64,000 nt of DNA from Picocystis sp. L7. Its lineage: Eukaryota; Chlorophyta; Picocystophyceae; Picocystales; Picocystaceae. Location: positions 124,001-188,000 of the forward strand of contig QXJR01000016.1 in NCBI GenBank assembly GCA_020975725.1, read 5' to 3'. Each line of letters begins with the position of its first letter. The first letter of the stretch is position 1. A program made the position numbers and the translations under genes. This document shows, one piece after another, positions 8,801 through 17,410 of the stretch. The notes below the pieces were generated by a model. It was not told where the DNA came from. It made no database searches and was given only the letters and a program-made list of their open reading frames with translations.

Positions 8801-10648
8801 CAGTTGCCTCCCATACTGGACAGGATTCGCGTCGCCGCTGAAACAGATCCAGAGTACAAGAAATTACTGCGCGCACCGCCGGAAGGCATGACAGTGCGCG
8901 ATGGTTTGCTGTTCGAGCAATCGGCCAATGCTCAACCAGCATTGGTGGTACCAGCAGATAACGCTTTGCGACAGGAACTGCTACACATGGTGCACGGCCA
9001 ACGACACTTTGGGTCAGCCCGTACGCTCGCTGACGCCAAGCGACATTTCACCTGGACTGGTATTCGATCGCACATCGAGCACTTTGTCGCTCGCTGTCCT
9101 GCCTGTCAGCTTCAGAAACCAGGTAACCGGTTACGACACACACCGCTCTGTCCAGAAATGAAGTTCCACCCTTACCCTTTTCACACGGTGGTACTAGATA
9201 TGGTGGAGAACTTACCCCTTACTGCCCTGGGTCATAATGCAGTATTGACAGTGGTGGACAGGTTTACTAAATACGCCATCTATATACCTATCCACTCTAC
9301 CTGGAGTGCTCATAGACAAGCTCAGTGTCTTATGGACAGCCTCGTCTACCGGTTTCATACACCTGTGCATATTCACACAGATAACGGACCGGCTTATCGA
9401 GCATTATTCCGAGCATTCTGTGCCGCGCTGGGTGTCCACCACGTAACCGGAACGCCGTACCATTCACAGTCTCAGGGTGGCGCAGAACGGCAACATCGCA
9501 CCCTGCTGCAGACGTTACGGACGACGTGCGAGAACAAACATCAATGGGATCAGTATTTACAGGCAGCAGCACATGCTTACAATGATTCTGTGCATGATGC
9601 AACCAAACATTCCCCTTTTGAATTGCTCTTTGGCTGTCAATCAAGGCTACCGTGGCACCTCCAGTTGCCCACAAAGGATGGACCTGCTGATCACCTGACA
9701 GTAACAACCTTCGATAAAAGAGTAACAGACATGCTACAGCAACATCGCGCAGTCTATCGGGTTGTACAGGAAAACTTGGTGAAGGCTTCGCAGAATGTTG
9801 CGGCAGCAACAGCGCACAGACCTAAGAAGGTGTTTGCTGTTGGAGACAAGGTGAAGGTGCAGTATGGGCTCAAGGGGCCCACCGATAAGCACAAATTGGA
9901 CCCTTACTTTGTAGGTCCTTATCTCATCAAGAAGGTGCTGAAGAATGGTGCATATCAACTGGAACTACCACTGGGCTCCGCGTTTTCAGATCGTATCCAC
10001 GCCAACAGGTTGGAACATTGGGTGGATTCAGATCTCACTCTCTTCCCAATGGATGAACATCGGCAGCCCGCAACGGCACCCTTGCCTGATACTGCAGCCA
10101 TGCAAAGTGAATCAACTACCTATCGTATTCGACGATACTTGTTACGGGATTACTCGGTGTTTCCTGCACGCCCCGTACGTTACTGGATTGAAAGCAACCT
10201 GGCTGACGCGTCGCAACGCTATTTCTGGGTGGATGAGTCCTCTACCCTGCTGGAAGAATTCCTACCTCTCGAGGAGAACAATGGCTGTATCCCTGAAAAG
10301 GGCATCAGCCCCTCGAATTATGACGCAGTCAAGACACACAAGAGGACAGTTTACCTACAGTCACCTGACCCAATCATGATCAATACTTGGACGCAAGCGA
10401 AGCTACCGTACCAGACTAGACGACGACCTGTTGTTGCTGTGCCCACCAACCTCATTGGCTGCGTGGTACAAGAACTTTTCCATTTGGGCAACCACAAAGC
10501 TGCATACTACCAAGGATTGGTGACCAACGTCGTTAATGGGTTGTTTGAAGTGTTATGGACAGATGGAAAGGTAGAGCATTACACAGAGCAGAAAGTAAGG
10601 AGCATGGTGTATGATCCAGTGGCAGCCATCTACGACTTTCAGCTTTGA
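5882..10648 (+). CDS. pol: Pol polyprotein with embedded cytosine-C5 DNA methyltransferase
   Basis: An open frame of 1,588 codons counted from the first ATG; the pol frame itself is open somewhat further upstream. Domains by residue: protease-like part 1-120; reverse transcriptase about 210-400 with YMDD at 361-364; RNase H about 500-635 with the TDAS aspartate at 514; cytosine-C5 methyltransferase about 640-935; integrase zinc finger (H1035, H1038 and a CPAC pair near 1070); integrase catalytic D-D-35-E region about 1105-1202; SH3-like integrase tail about 1300-1370; and a C-terminal extension with a Tudor-like segment about 1520-1577. Methyltransferase landmarks: motif I DLCAGMGT (D646-G650), motif IV PCQ with catalytic-type C733, motif VI glutamate E775, motif VIII QARVR (808-812), and motif X GNA (917-919). 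Methyltransferases are not normal parts of Ty3 pol, so this is a captured domain lying in frame between RNase H and integrase. Confidence 0.93.
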   Translation: MSERLFKELQQADPKGLSWQYTSAAFNYSVAVGQQVHTAPVIKAQFSIDGFQACIDFGVAPLETFDCILGATFCHKHLTALDWQNHRMVLRSSNGAKFTVYGDHQFISSRKLDLIVPRSEARKAVKDPGCLLLMIQPVDTTPELLSEDSDFSSMHSQVSDEWPLDDAHRQRLDDLVNKRYKHLFEPRTELPPERVPGETFKIQVEEGATPQYRNYYRLSPQQQTALKELVTEYVEAGKMDLCAGSSWGAPVILVPKKDGGWRVVFDYRLLNNVTIKDRYPLPRIDDYLQNLRGAKYFSSLDALDGFHQIRMHPDDIDKTAVVTPFGSYVWKVMPMGAANAPAMFQRMMNRVFGHLLYLKVYMDDILVHSETVEEHFKHLEEFFATCERADIRLKRSKCHFFMSTLEWIGFRIRDGQLACTDHLLSKIKQFPRPRTQRENMAFLGLCQFYMRFVPRYAERAAPLTELNQAALKHGFASYWKEPQEKAYQELIKALTTAPVLALFDEDRPIRVETDASDVGMGAALMQQDQQGGWHPVEFWSKKFNAAQQNYHPAEKETCAILYALQHWRHLLFGQQFTVITDNKASQFIGTKATEQLSPREMRWIEKLAYFAPFKVEYRPGTENVGPDYLSRHSAKVNDTDTYCILDLCAGMGTTLRALEYAIPESTNITLDYIAVEQNEDCRSVIARVFHQVRLARPGLFTRKDIFRYGNDVAELAHRRKLPQVHLLIAGVPCQPFSRANTDPSKPPLGLYDERELFTAVSKIHKRLRSPDYILECTPFAPHLKTHLDKIAHWFGEPTCEDLSKYCAQARVRLCWTSLPPLKQDPGENGTIPMTWQDCLDEGSKVPTDALNRPRLKCPTLMASERSHSDRSRSTWVHSQDGTLRPLTISERERLVGMQVGDTAALNVSETSRQRMCGNAFPMGWIAHMLHRWLNNTRTLRLLAGRSPAGTVCGSIASITSQQSTQSLRTGLTDQLPPILDRIRVAAETDPEYKKLLRAPPEGMTVRDGLLFEQSANAQPALVVPADNALRQELLHMVHGQRHFGSARTLADAKRHFTWTGIRSHIEHFVARCPACQLQKPGNRLRHTPLCPEMKFHPYPFHTVVLDMVENLPLTALGHNAVLTVVDRFTKYAIYIPIHSTWSAHRQAQCLMDSLVYRFHTPVHIHTDNGPAYRALFRAFCAALGVHHVTGTPYHSQSQGGAERQHRTLLQTLRTTCENKHQWDQYLQAAAHAYNDSVHDATKHSPFELLFGCQSRLPWHLQLPTKDGPADHLTVTTFDKRVTDMLQQHRAVYRVVQENLVKASQNVAAATAHRPKKVFAVGDKVKVQYGLKGPTDKHKLDPYFVGPYLIKKVLKNGAYQLELPLGSAFSDRIHANRLEHWVDSDLTLFPMDEHRQPATAPLPDTAAMQSESTTYRIRRYLLRDYSVFPARPVRYWIESNLADASQRYFWVDESSTLLEEFLPLEENNGCIPEKGISPSNYDAVKTHKRTVYLQSPDPIMINTWTQAKLPYQTRRRPVVAVPTNLIGCVVQELFHLGNHKAAYYQGLVTNVVNGLFEVLWTDGKVEHYTEQKVRSMVYDPVAAIYDFQL

Positions 10649-10658
10649 TTGGCTGAAT

Positions 10659-10675
10659 GCCGGGAGCCAGGAGAG
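10659..10675 (+). promoter_or_regulatory. Polypurine tract of the Ty3/gypsy element
   Basis: A purine-rich stretch (GGGAGCCAGGAGAG) ends directly at the first base of the 3' LTR. This is the expected place of the plus-strand primer of an LTR retrotransposon. No convincing primer-binding site for a known tRNA was recognised after the 5' LTR. Confidence 0.6.
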
Positions 10676-11331
10676 TGTTACGCCGGGTAGGCCTGGCTCT
10701 CCTATGAAGCCATGCCCTTAGAGTTCCAGGAGCAGTGGGGGGCAGGACCCCGACAATCGGCCGGTCAATCGAGTGAGCCCCGGACTAATCCCCGGGTTAG
10801 TCGGACGGAATAGTCCGGGCGAACCGGACTCAGACCGATCGACCCCCGGGCCGAATCCCCTCGAAGATTCGAGAAGGGGGCACGAAGGGTGGAGATGTTG
10901 TGTGGAAGATTCGGTCGGCTTAGGAACTGAATCTTGGCCGTCCGATGGATGACGTAAGCAACACGTGACCATCAGCCGCCGCAATTCAGTTGAGGGGGCT
11001 ACGTACGAACCCCTCAACCTTCAAGGGGAGGCTCTTAAGGGAACCTCCCTAGCATGTAGTAGATGAGAACTTGCTTGACCCCACGACGTCCACGGCGCCT
11101 CTCCCACGGATTTTCGCGAGCCATCAGCACTTTCCGCGCCTGAGAAGCAGCGCTCCAAGTCTCTCCAAGTGCCGAAGGAGGCACCACCGAGCCAAGAAGG
11201 GGACGGACGCCGCTCTCGCCAACGAGAAGTGCGCCACCCCAAAGAAGAAGAAACCGCCTCCATTTCGTGAGGGGTCGAAGTTTCCAGGAGCAAACCGTGT
11301 GTCCAACGTCCTTCACGGACGCTTTGTAACA
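10676..11331 (+). repeat. 3' LTR of the Ty3/gypsy element
   Basis: This is the second copy of the 656-bp LTR, with TGTTAC and GTAACA ends and no difference from the 5' copy in the segments compared. It is followed by CAAT at 11332-11335, which repeats the four bases before the 5' LTR. Confidence 0.95.
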
Positions 11332-11809
11332 CAATGTTCCGTGTTCTATGGCAAGTCCACCCAATGCTTTCCTTTTCGAGGAAGGGGCGCCCATTCCAAG
11401 AGATCAAGGACGCGAGGGCGCCTAAATTTCGTGTGCATGCGTTTGTCTCGCGCGATGCGCTCTGTCTTGCGTTTGCAACGTGGCTACGTTTGTCCCTCGA
11501 ATGTTTCAATGCCCTTGTTTCCATCCAAAACCAGGGCCGTTTCTTGCACAACCGCAGGCCAGGTGCACATCCCTCCCCGCTCGAATCCACGAGGTCACGT
11601 GTCCGCCATCACGGTGCATCGAACGCTCTCCTCCTTTCCTGTCCTCACCCGCCCACTTCCACCTCGAAACACGTTCCTTAACAAGCGTTCCCCTTGGGGT
11701 TTGCCTCGTCTCCCTCGTTTTTACGCACGAGTTAAGTAGAGGGGTTCGAATCGAACCTGCGAGTTCGAGTTCCATTTCGAGCCGCGATCGACGCGTGCAT
11801 CGCTTCGCC
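11332..11809. other. Spacer between the retrotransposon and the golgin gene
   Basis: No coding sequence is supported here. Open frames of 100-220 codons cross the stretch in several frames without recognisable domains. The final 100 bp are presumably promoter and 5' UTR of the gene starting at 11810. Confidence 0.5.
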
Positions 11810-14133
11810 ATGGATCCGCAGCGACGCGCCGACCTGGATGCTGGACGTAGGAAGGTACGTGGGAGAGGTGGAAAGACGCCTTGATGGTGAAAAGGGAAGG
11901 GAAGGGAGCTGACGGGCGCTCGCAGCTGGAGGAGTTTCGCAAGCGTCGAGAAGCAGCTGCTGCACAGACAGCTGGTGCAGGTTCGAGGGCAGAAGGTGGG
12001 CTAGAAGGTGCGAAAACCGACAAAGGAGGAGAAGGAACACTTGCAAGTGGACGCGTGGGTCCTCCTCCCACCCAACCTCCGCCTCGTCGACTCCAACCTG
12101 CACCACCAACCACACAGGCACCACCACCACCACCAGTGGCCTCTGCTCCTGCACATGCAGCACCACCCAGAAGTACCATTGGACCTCCACCAAGCGTACC
12201 ACCACCTGCGATGAACAAGAACAAAGTGGGACCACCACCTGTCGGTCCACCGCCAATCGGACCACCACCCGTCGGTCCACCGCCGATCAAACCGCCACCA
12301 ACTGTAGGTGCACGACCGCCACCATCCAAACCTGCCAGCTCATGGGTGCCCACTCCAAGCAAACCGATACTTGATGCAAGCAAGGAGACGCAGGTAGCCT
12401 GGATGCCCACAGAAGCTGTTCCTGTGGAGCCGTCGAACAAGCCGAAAGAAATTGCAGATCCAAGCAAAAGCGCTGCAGGTAGCAATGATTTCACGGAGCC
12501 CAACAAGACCTTACAGAATCAGTCAATGGAAGTGGGGGATCTGAAACGGCAGCTGGAAGAGTTTCGAACACTTCTTGCAAAACAGAATGAGAAAGAGACC
12601 GGCCTTGAGGAAGAGCTGCAAAGTGTCCGTCTTGCTCTGCATGCCGAACAGGATGCTCGACGATCTGAGCAGGAAGATTCAAATGCCACCCTCGCACAGA
12701 AAGATGAAGAAATCACATCCTTGAGACAAAAGTGCCAACAATTTGAACAGCAAATCACGGTTTCCCAGGAAGATGAGACTGTGACACTCCTGCAAGAGGA
12801 GTTAAGTATTTTGAAGCAACAGCTGCAAGACAGTGCTCAATCAAAAGCATCGCAAGAAGACCAGCTAAGCAAGCTTAATGATGAATTTGCAACAATGCAG
12901 CGAGAGGCAGATGAAATGCGCATGCGAATATCCCAATTGCAGGAGCAGGTGGGGGAGAAGGAAGCAACGATTCTCCGTGTGAATGAAGAGAGGAATACTT
13001 TGATGGCCCAGGTAGCAAGCAAACAATCAGACAGCAAGCTGCAATCCGTGCAAGAGCAAGTAAACGCGTTGCAAGAAGAGAAGCTGGAATACCAGCACAA
13101 ACTCCAGGAGCAAACGAAGTTGGCTGAGGCCTCCGCGGCAGAGAAGAAGGAATATCTTATTGAACTAGAAAAGCTGATTCCAGAGGTCGAGAAGGCAAGA
13201 AAAAAAGCTTCCAAGATGGAAAAGGAACTTTCCATAACTCAGCAACACAGCAAAGAGCAGGAACTTGACATTCAACGTCTCCAAGCTGAACTTACGGCAA
13301 GGCAACCTTCAGCATTGGATGAGACCGAACAGCAGTCTGCACAAGAAACGAGGAGGAGGCTGGAAGGACACATTGCTCAGCTTCAGTCTGAGTTGCAAGA
13401 GGTGCAAGGGAGCCTGGCCGACAAAGAAACGGCTGTCCTTCGATATGCTCGAGACCTACAGATGCTGGAAGATGCACTAGGTGGGGCAGAGCAAGAACGC
13501 GACAGCGCCAACCAAACTGTCAATGTGCAAAAGATGGAGCTTGAGGAGCAGAAGCACAGGATTGAACGGTTGCAGAGCCAAGTCCATGAAAAAACCCAGC
13601 AAATCACGGTACTGCAGAGTCAAATTGGAAGCGATGGAACAGCAGGCAGAGGCTCGGGCCAGTCTGGTTTGCCAAGTCCAAGCAGCTTGTCGGAGGGCAA
13701 TGCTGCACTGCTCAAGTCACAGCTAATGAACATGGAAACTGAAATGATGCGTTTACGGACCGAACGTGACTCGCTTCGCTCGGAATTGGAAACGGAGAGG
13801 TCAAACGTCGCAGATCTTCAAATTGCATACAGGAGCATAGCTTCCTCCCACCAAAACAGGGAATCAAAGCGTTCTGGTTTGAGTAACAAGAAAGACGAGG
13901 ATAACTCAACGGATATTGAGGCAGCCCTCCTCAGCGGCGGTGGCGGAGATTTTATGCCACTCGCTGGTGTTTTCCGGGCGGCACCCTTTCCAATGAGGCA
14001 TCCTTGGATGGTAGCAGTGGCCATGGAGTCCGACAAAGCAACCGTATTTTTGCACAGGAAGCCCCTTGTACGGCTGGCAATCGTAGGGTACATGGTGGTG
14101 TTCCATCTTCTGGTGGTAACATACACCGTTTAG
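11810..14133 (+). CDS. Golgin-like tail-anchored coiled-coil protein (two exons)
   Basis: A 750-residue protein likely to tether vesicles at the Golgi. Exon 1 is 11810-11854 and exon 2 is 11926-14133. The 71-bp intron starts GTACGTG, ends GCAG, and joins in phase 0 to give LDAGRRKLEEFRKRREA, a short N-terminal helix seen in plant golgin-type proteins. Residues about 60-165 are a proline-rich linker with repeated GPPPVGPPPIG units. Residues about 215-690 are almost unbroken heptad coiled coil, rich in Q, E, K and L. The C-terminus carries a basic-flanked hydrophobic anchor (PLVRLAIVGYMVVFHLLVV) followed by only four residues, which resembles the golgin-84 tail. The exact golgin class is uncertain because coiled coils carry little family signal. 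It ends 71 bp from the Tic22-like gene on the other strand. Confidence 0.82.
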
Positions 14134-14204
14134 AAAATTAGGAAAACTGCCTCTCCGAGGGGAGCCCCATTGCTCCAACCTCCCAAACATTCAGCATCTG
14201 TGAA

Positions 14205-15244
14205 TTACGTTGTTTTCTCTTCCGCTGGATTTCCAAAGTAACTAGCTCCTGCGGGTACAAAGATGACCTGCCTCCACAGAGAGTATTCATCATCATCTCT
14301 CTGCATGTCGGTAAGCACTTGTTCGAAGGAGCCGACATCTACCTTAGGCTTGGATGGGTCCTTGGCGTAGCTCCTTATCCTTTCGGTCCGTTCCTGTTGT
14401 TCTTTCAAATCTTCCTGAGAAATGGATTTCTTCTTGTATAGCTTCTCCATCCTCTTGAGCTCCTTTTCTTCCTTGGCGAGTTGCTTCCTGGCCGCCACTT
14501 TGACCTCCTGTCCAGCACCCTTCAGAGATGAATCCAGCGCCCTGTCCAGATCTTCTTTGCTGAAGAAGAGCGGCACGTATCTCTTGTCTTCTGCTTTGAT
14601 GGTCAGTCCTTCTGCTTGAAACACCGGCACCCCCACCATGCTGCTTGCACCAAGGCCCCTCTCTTGGAAGAGGTCCAATGCATTCTTCACTTCTTTTTGA
14701 TCGGGAAAGAAGCGGAACATGACCCCTTGAAGTTCCTTTTCTCTGGGCACCATGGCAAAACGATATACTTTGTCCAAGGACACTTGCATGATGGATGCAG
14801 ATTTGGCCAGTCCAGGATCCTTCTCCTTCACCTGTCCCAGCAGATGCTGGGCGTCTTCCTGGGAGAAGAAGAAGAGTCCCAGCTGCTTGTCTTTGCTTTG
14901 CTCGTCCGAAACCAGCAAGAACTCCTTGTTGCGGTTCACAACAGTGTACACAGGACAACCTTGCAATCGTGCTTCCATTTCCGGCATGGCCATCGCCACT
15001 TGCGCCAGAGGCTGGGCCCGACCCCGACCGGCGATCCTCTGCGGGTCACGGCGTCAGCGAGCGAAAACACGGCCTCGGCGTGGAAACGTGCAGCGTCGCG
15101 CGCGCTTACCGCGAAACAGGGACGGGTGTGGCTTTCCACGCGGGACAGGAACCTCGACACGTCCCTTCGGAACCCGAAGAGCGCGCGAGAAGCGCGATCG
15201 CGCGCCTCGAAAACCGCCGCCAGCGCGTCCTCGGCGCGATCCAT
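14205..15244 (-). CDS. Tic22-like chloroplast protein import factor (two exons)
   Basis: Tic22 proteins sit in the plastid intermembrane space and help precursors cross from the outer to the inner envelope translocon. Exon 1 is 15244-15110 and exon 2 is 15038-14205. The intron begins GTAAGC, ends CGCAG and joins in phase 0. Splicing gives RIAGRGRAQPLAQVAMAM ahead of the family core VYTVVNRNKEFLLVSD. The core continues with LGLFFFSQEDAQHLLGQV, a VYRFAMV strand, then a second copy-like half with VPVFQAEGLTI and VPLFFSKEDLDRAL. Total length is about 322 residues. A lysine- and glutamate-rich helical stretch lies near residues 225-275. Exon 1 encodes a basic, alanine- and arginine-rich leader that could serve for plastid targeting. 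The start at 15244 is the only ATG that fits. Confidence 0.87.
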
Positions 15245-16435
15245 GGCGGTCCCGTGTTAAGTGCAAAGTTAAGCACGAGGGACACGGACGGGAGAGCCCG
15301 ACGCTCCACCCTCTTCCTGCAAAACCGAGCTCGGTCCAACACGGAGGACGGAGGGAACCAAGCCATAATGCGTGGTGGGAAGTGGAAAGGCTTCTCAACC
15401 TGAACCACGAATGCAATTGAACGGTGCAGGTGGCTGGGACAAGGTTGGGATGGCACCACGGCTTGCGACGCCACACGTGAAGATCGAGTCGTATCTTTCC
15501 AAGGCTTGGAACCACGACTCCTCACAACGAGACAAAGCACGCAATGGCAATTCTTGCAGAGTGGAGGTGCAACTAGAAGGATCGAGTCGTCACGTCGGTG
15601 ATGCATCCGTTTCTTCAAACGAGCACATGGGTTTTCTTGCAAGCACTCGGACAATCCTCGTTCATGCGTGCGAGTGCAAAGATTCGACCGGAACGATGGA
15701 CTTGCTCTTTCTCGAAGTGTGCCCATTCCTTGTGGATCGCAAATGTTCGAATTGCTTGCCTATCACATTCGAAGGAACTCGCGTATCCCATCCATCTTCT
15801 TACATCCGGTTCACCCATATGTACCCTTCAATGTGGCTCGTCATGGTTTTCAAAGGCACGTTCTACGTTTCAACTCCTTTTGGTTTCGTTTGCCGAGGGC
15901 AAGAGCTTCGATGGTTCATTGCGCCTCCCAGTGGGAGGCCACGAGATCCCAAGATAACAATCAAGGAGGAACCCATATGTGTTCTATCGATCCGCACACT
16001 CACGCATGGATCGCCGATTCGTTGGCGAAGGCATGAGGCATGTATCTCGAGAATTTCCTTCGAGATAGCCATGAAGAATGGTTGGTTTCGCATGATTCTA
16101 ACGTACGTCGTGAATCCATTCCCGCACCTCCCTCGTCTCCGTCTCGGGCATCCCACGTTCCATTTGCTCGTGGCCTCGTTCGTCGTATTGTTCCCACTTC
16201 TATTCCGCACCACCCTGGCTTCCTTCTCCATTTTTAGATTGAATAGCCGAGGGAATAGTGACGAAGTTTGATCCAAGGCGGGTCACCTAGACAAAGCGGC
16301 GAGAGCGAGAGATGGATCCTGGGAGCATGGTTGAAAGGGAGAGAGAGGGAGAGAGGGAGAGAGGGAGAGGGAGAGGGAGAGAGGGAGCACGTTCGTAAAC
16401 TTCACACGTGTTTACACGTGGGTTTCGGCATCGGC
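15245..16435. other. Spacer between two divergent genes, with a GGGAGA repeat
   Basis: This region separates the Tic22-like and phosducin-like start codons and must hold both promoters. A 299-codon frame at 15372-16271 shows no domain, and is contradicted by similar frames on other strands. Bases 16335-16386 are a simple GGGAGA-type homopurine repeat ending about 50 bp before the phosducin-like start. Confidence 0.55.
16335..16386 (+). repeat. GGGAGA homopurine microsatellite
   Basis: This is a run of GAGAGGGAGA-type units with no pyrimidine for about 50 bp. It lies about 50 bp upstream of the phosducin-like start codon, so it is probably in the promoter or 5' UTR. Confidence 0.8.
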
Positions 16436-17179
16436 ATGGACACGACGTATCGCACTGCAGATGGCGAAGTCACGGAATGGGACGATCTACAGCGCAAGTT
16501 CGGGAACTTGCCGCCGAAAGAATCGCCTTGGCGACCTGATGCCTTCGTCCCGCGCCGAGAAAGGGACGAGGTGGTGAGCAACGAAGCACGTTGGGCAGAG
16601 AAGGAAGACGAAGAAGACGAAGAAGACGAGGAAGACGACGCCTTTCTGAACGCCTATCGCAAGAAACGCATGGACGAGCTGCGAAAGAAACGCGTCCTTG
16701 TCGCCGAGGTGGTGCGCAAGCCCGAATGGCGGGAAAAAATCACCGAACGAAGTCGGAGCAGGCGCGTCATCGTCCACCTGCGTGATCACGAGCGCGGGAA
16801 CGAGATCGACACAGCCATGTCCACAGCCGTAGATGCACTGGTGGAACGTTATCCGGAAGTCGGATTCGTGCATTGCGAAGCCAAGGAGACGGTGCCGAAC
16901 TTTCCCGCCAAAAATCTTCCCGCCATCCTCGTGTACTGCGACGGCAAGGTGGAGACCACGCTGGCGGGAAAAGCTGCGTTTGGCGGGAAGAAATGCACGG
17001 TCGAAGAGCTGGCGTATACGCTCAACTCAGCCGGTGCTTTCGGGTACAGTCCACAAAAGCAAAAGGAACACGCGGAAGAGCTCATGAAGGAATACCTCGC
17101 CAAGATGGTCGAGGAAAGAGAAGGCAAGACCCGAGGGAACGGACAAGATCTCGATCAGCAGGACGAAGAAGACCTGTAG
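16436..17179 (+). CDS. Phosducin-like protein 3 (VIAF/PDCL3 family)
   Basis: A cytosolic thioredoxin-fold co-chaperone family that works with the CCT chaperonin in folding actin, tubulin and related clients. The ATG at 16436 was preferred because it gives EWDDLQRKFGNLPPKE near the N-terminus, the family hallmark; the frame is open further upstream, but only through the GGGAGA repeat. An acidic run of E and D (about residues 58-70) is followed by FLNAYRKKRMDELRKK, again typical. The thioredoxin-like domain spans about residues 100-220, with VIVHLRDHE, VGFVHCEAKETVPNFP and LPAILVYCDGKV, and lacks a CXXC pair as expected. The 247-residue length fits the family. The C-terminal tail is acidic. Confidence 0.9.
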   Translation: MDTTYRTADGEVTEWDDLQRKFGNLPPKESPWRPDAFVPRRERDEVVSNEARWAEKEDEEDEEDEEDDAFLNAYRKKRMDELRKKRVLVAEVVRKPEWREKITERSRSRRVIVHLRDHERGNEIDTAMSTAVDALVERYPEVGFVHCEAKETVPNFPAKNLPAILVYCDGKVETTLAGKAAFGGKKCTVEELAYTLNSAGAFGYSPQKQKEHAEELMKEYLAKMVEEREGKTRGNGQDLDQQDEEDL

Positions 17180-17410
17180 GAACACCAGGGTTGTCGCTGA
17201 CGACGATTAGACAACGGTCATTTCTGCACCAAAAAAAATGCGGCTACAAAGAGCATGCGACGCACACGTGGACGACCACTGCATCGAGTGGGTGTGCCTC
17301 GCATCGAGATTGCTGGGCGTTTGAAAGTTATCACCCGATGTGTTTGTGCGTGCTTTATTCAAACCGTCAAGATTCTGGAGAAATATCCTGAATTGACTGC
17401 TTGGAGTCTC

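Larger units (their letters stand above)
3705..11331 (+). mobile_element. Ty3/gypsy LTR retrotransposon with a DNA methyltransferase domain; looks whole
   Basis: A 7,627-bp LTR element on the + strand. Parts in order: 5' LTR, gag, then pol with protease-like segment, reverse transcriptase, RNase H, cytosine-C5 DNA methyltransferase, integrase and a C-terminal extension, then a purine-rich tract and 3' LTR. The LTRs begin TGTTAC and end GTAACA and appear identical to each other wherever compared. CAAT flanks the element on both sides, consistent with a 4-bp target-site duplication. The order RT-RNase H-integrase marks Ty3/gypsy rather than copia. Gag and pol occupy different frames, as in many Ty3 elements that use frameshifting for pol. 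No break was seen, so the insertion looks recent and the element potentially complete. The added methyltransferase is the exceptional part. Confidence 0.95.

Noticed and set aside
11740-11800. Possible tRNA (repeated GTTCGA near the golgin start)
   Set aside because: The GTTCGA words are not spaced like A and B boxes, and no acceptor stem pairs.
15014-15030. A 17-bp intron in the Tic22-like gene
   Set aside because: It is too short to be spliced. The GTAAGC donor at 15109 with the CGCAG acceptor at 15039 joins in phase and restores the family sequence.
15372-16271. A 299-codon open frame in the spacer before the phosducin-like gene
   Set aside because: No recognisable domain or targeting signal, and it is contradicted by frames on the opposite strand. 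The stretch should hold two divergent promoters.
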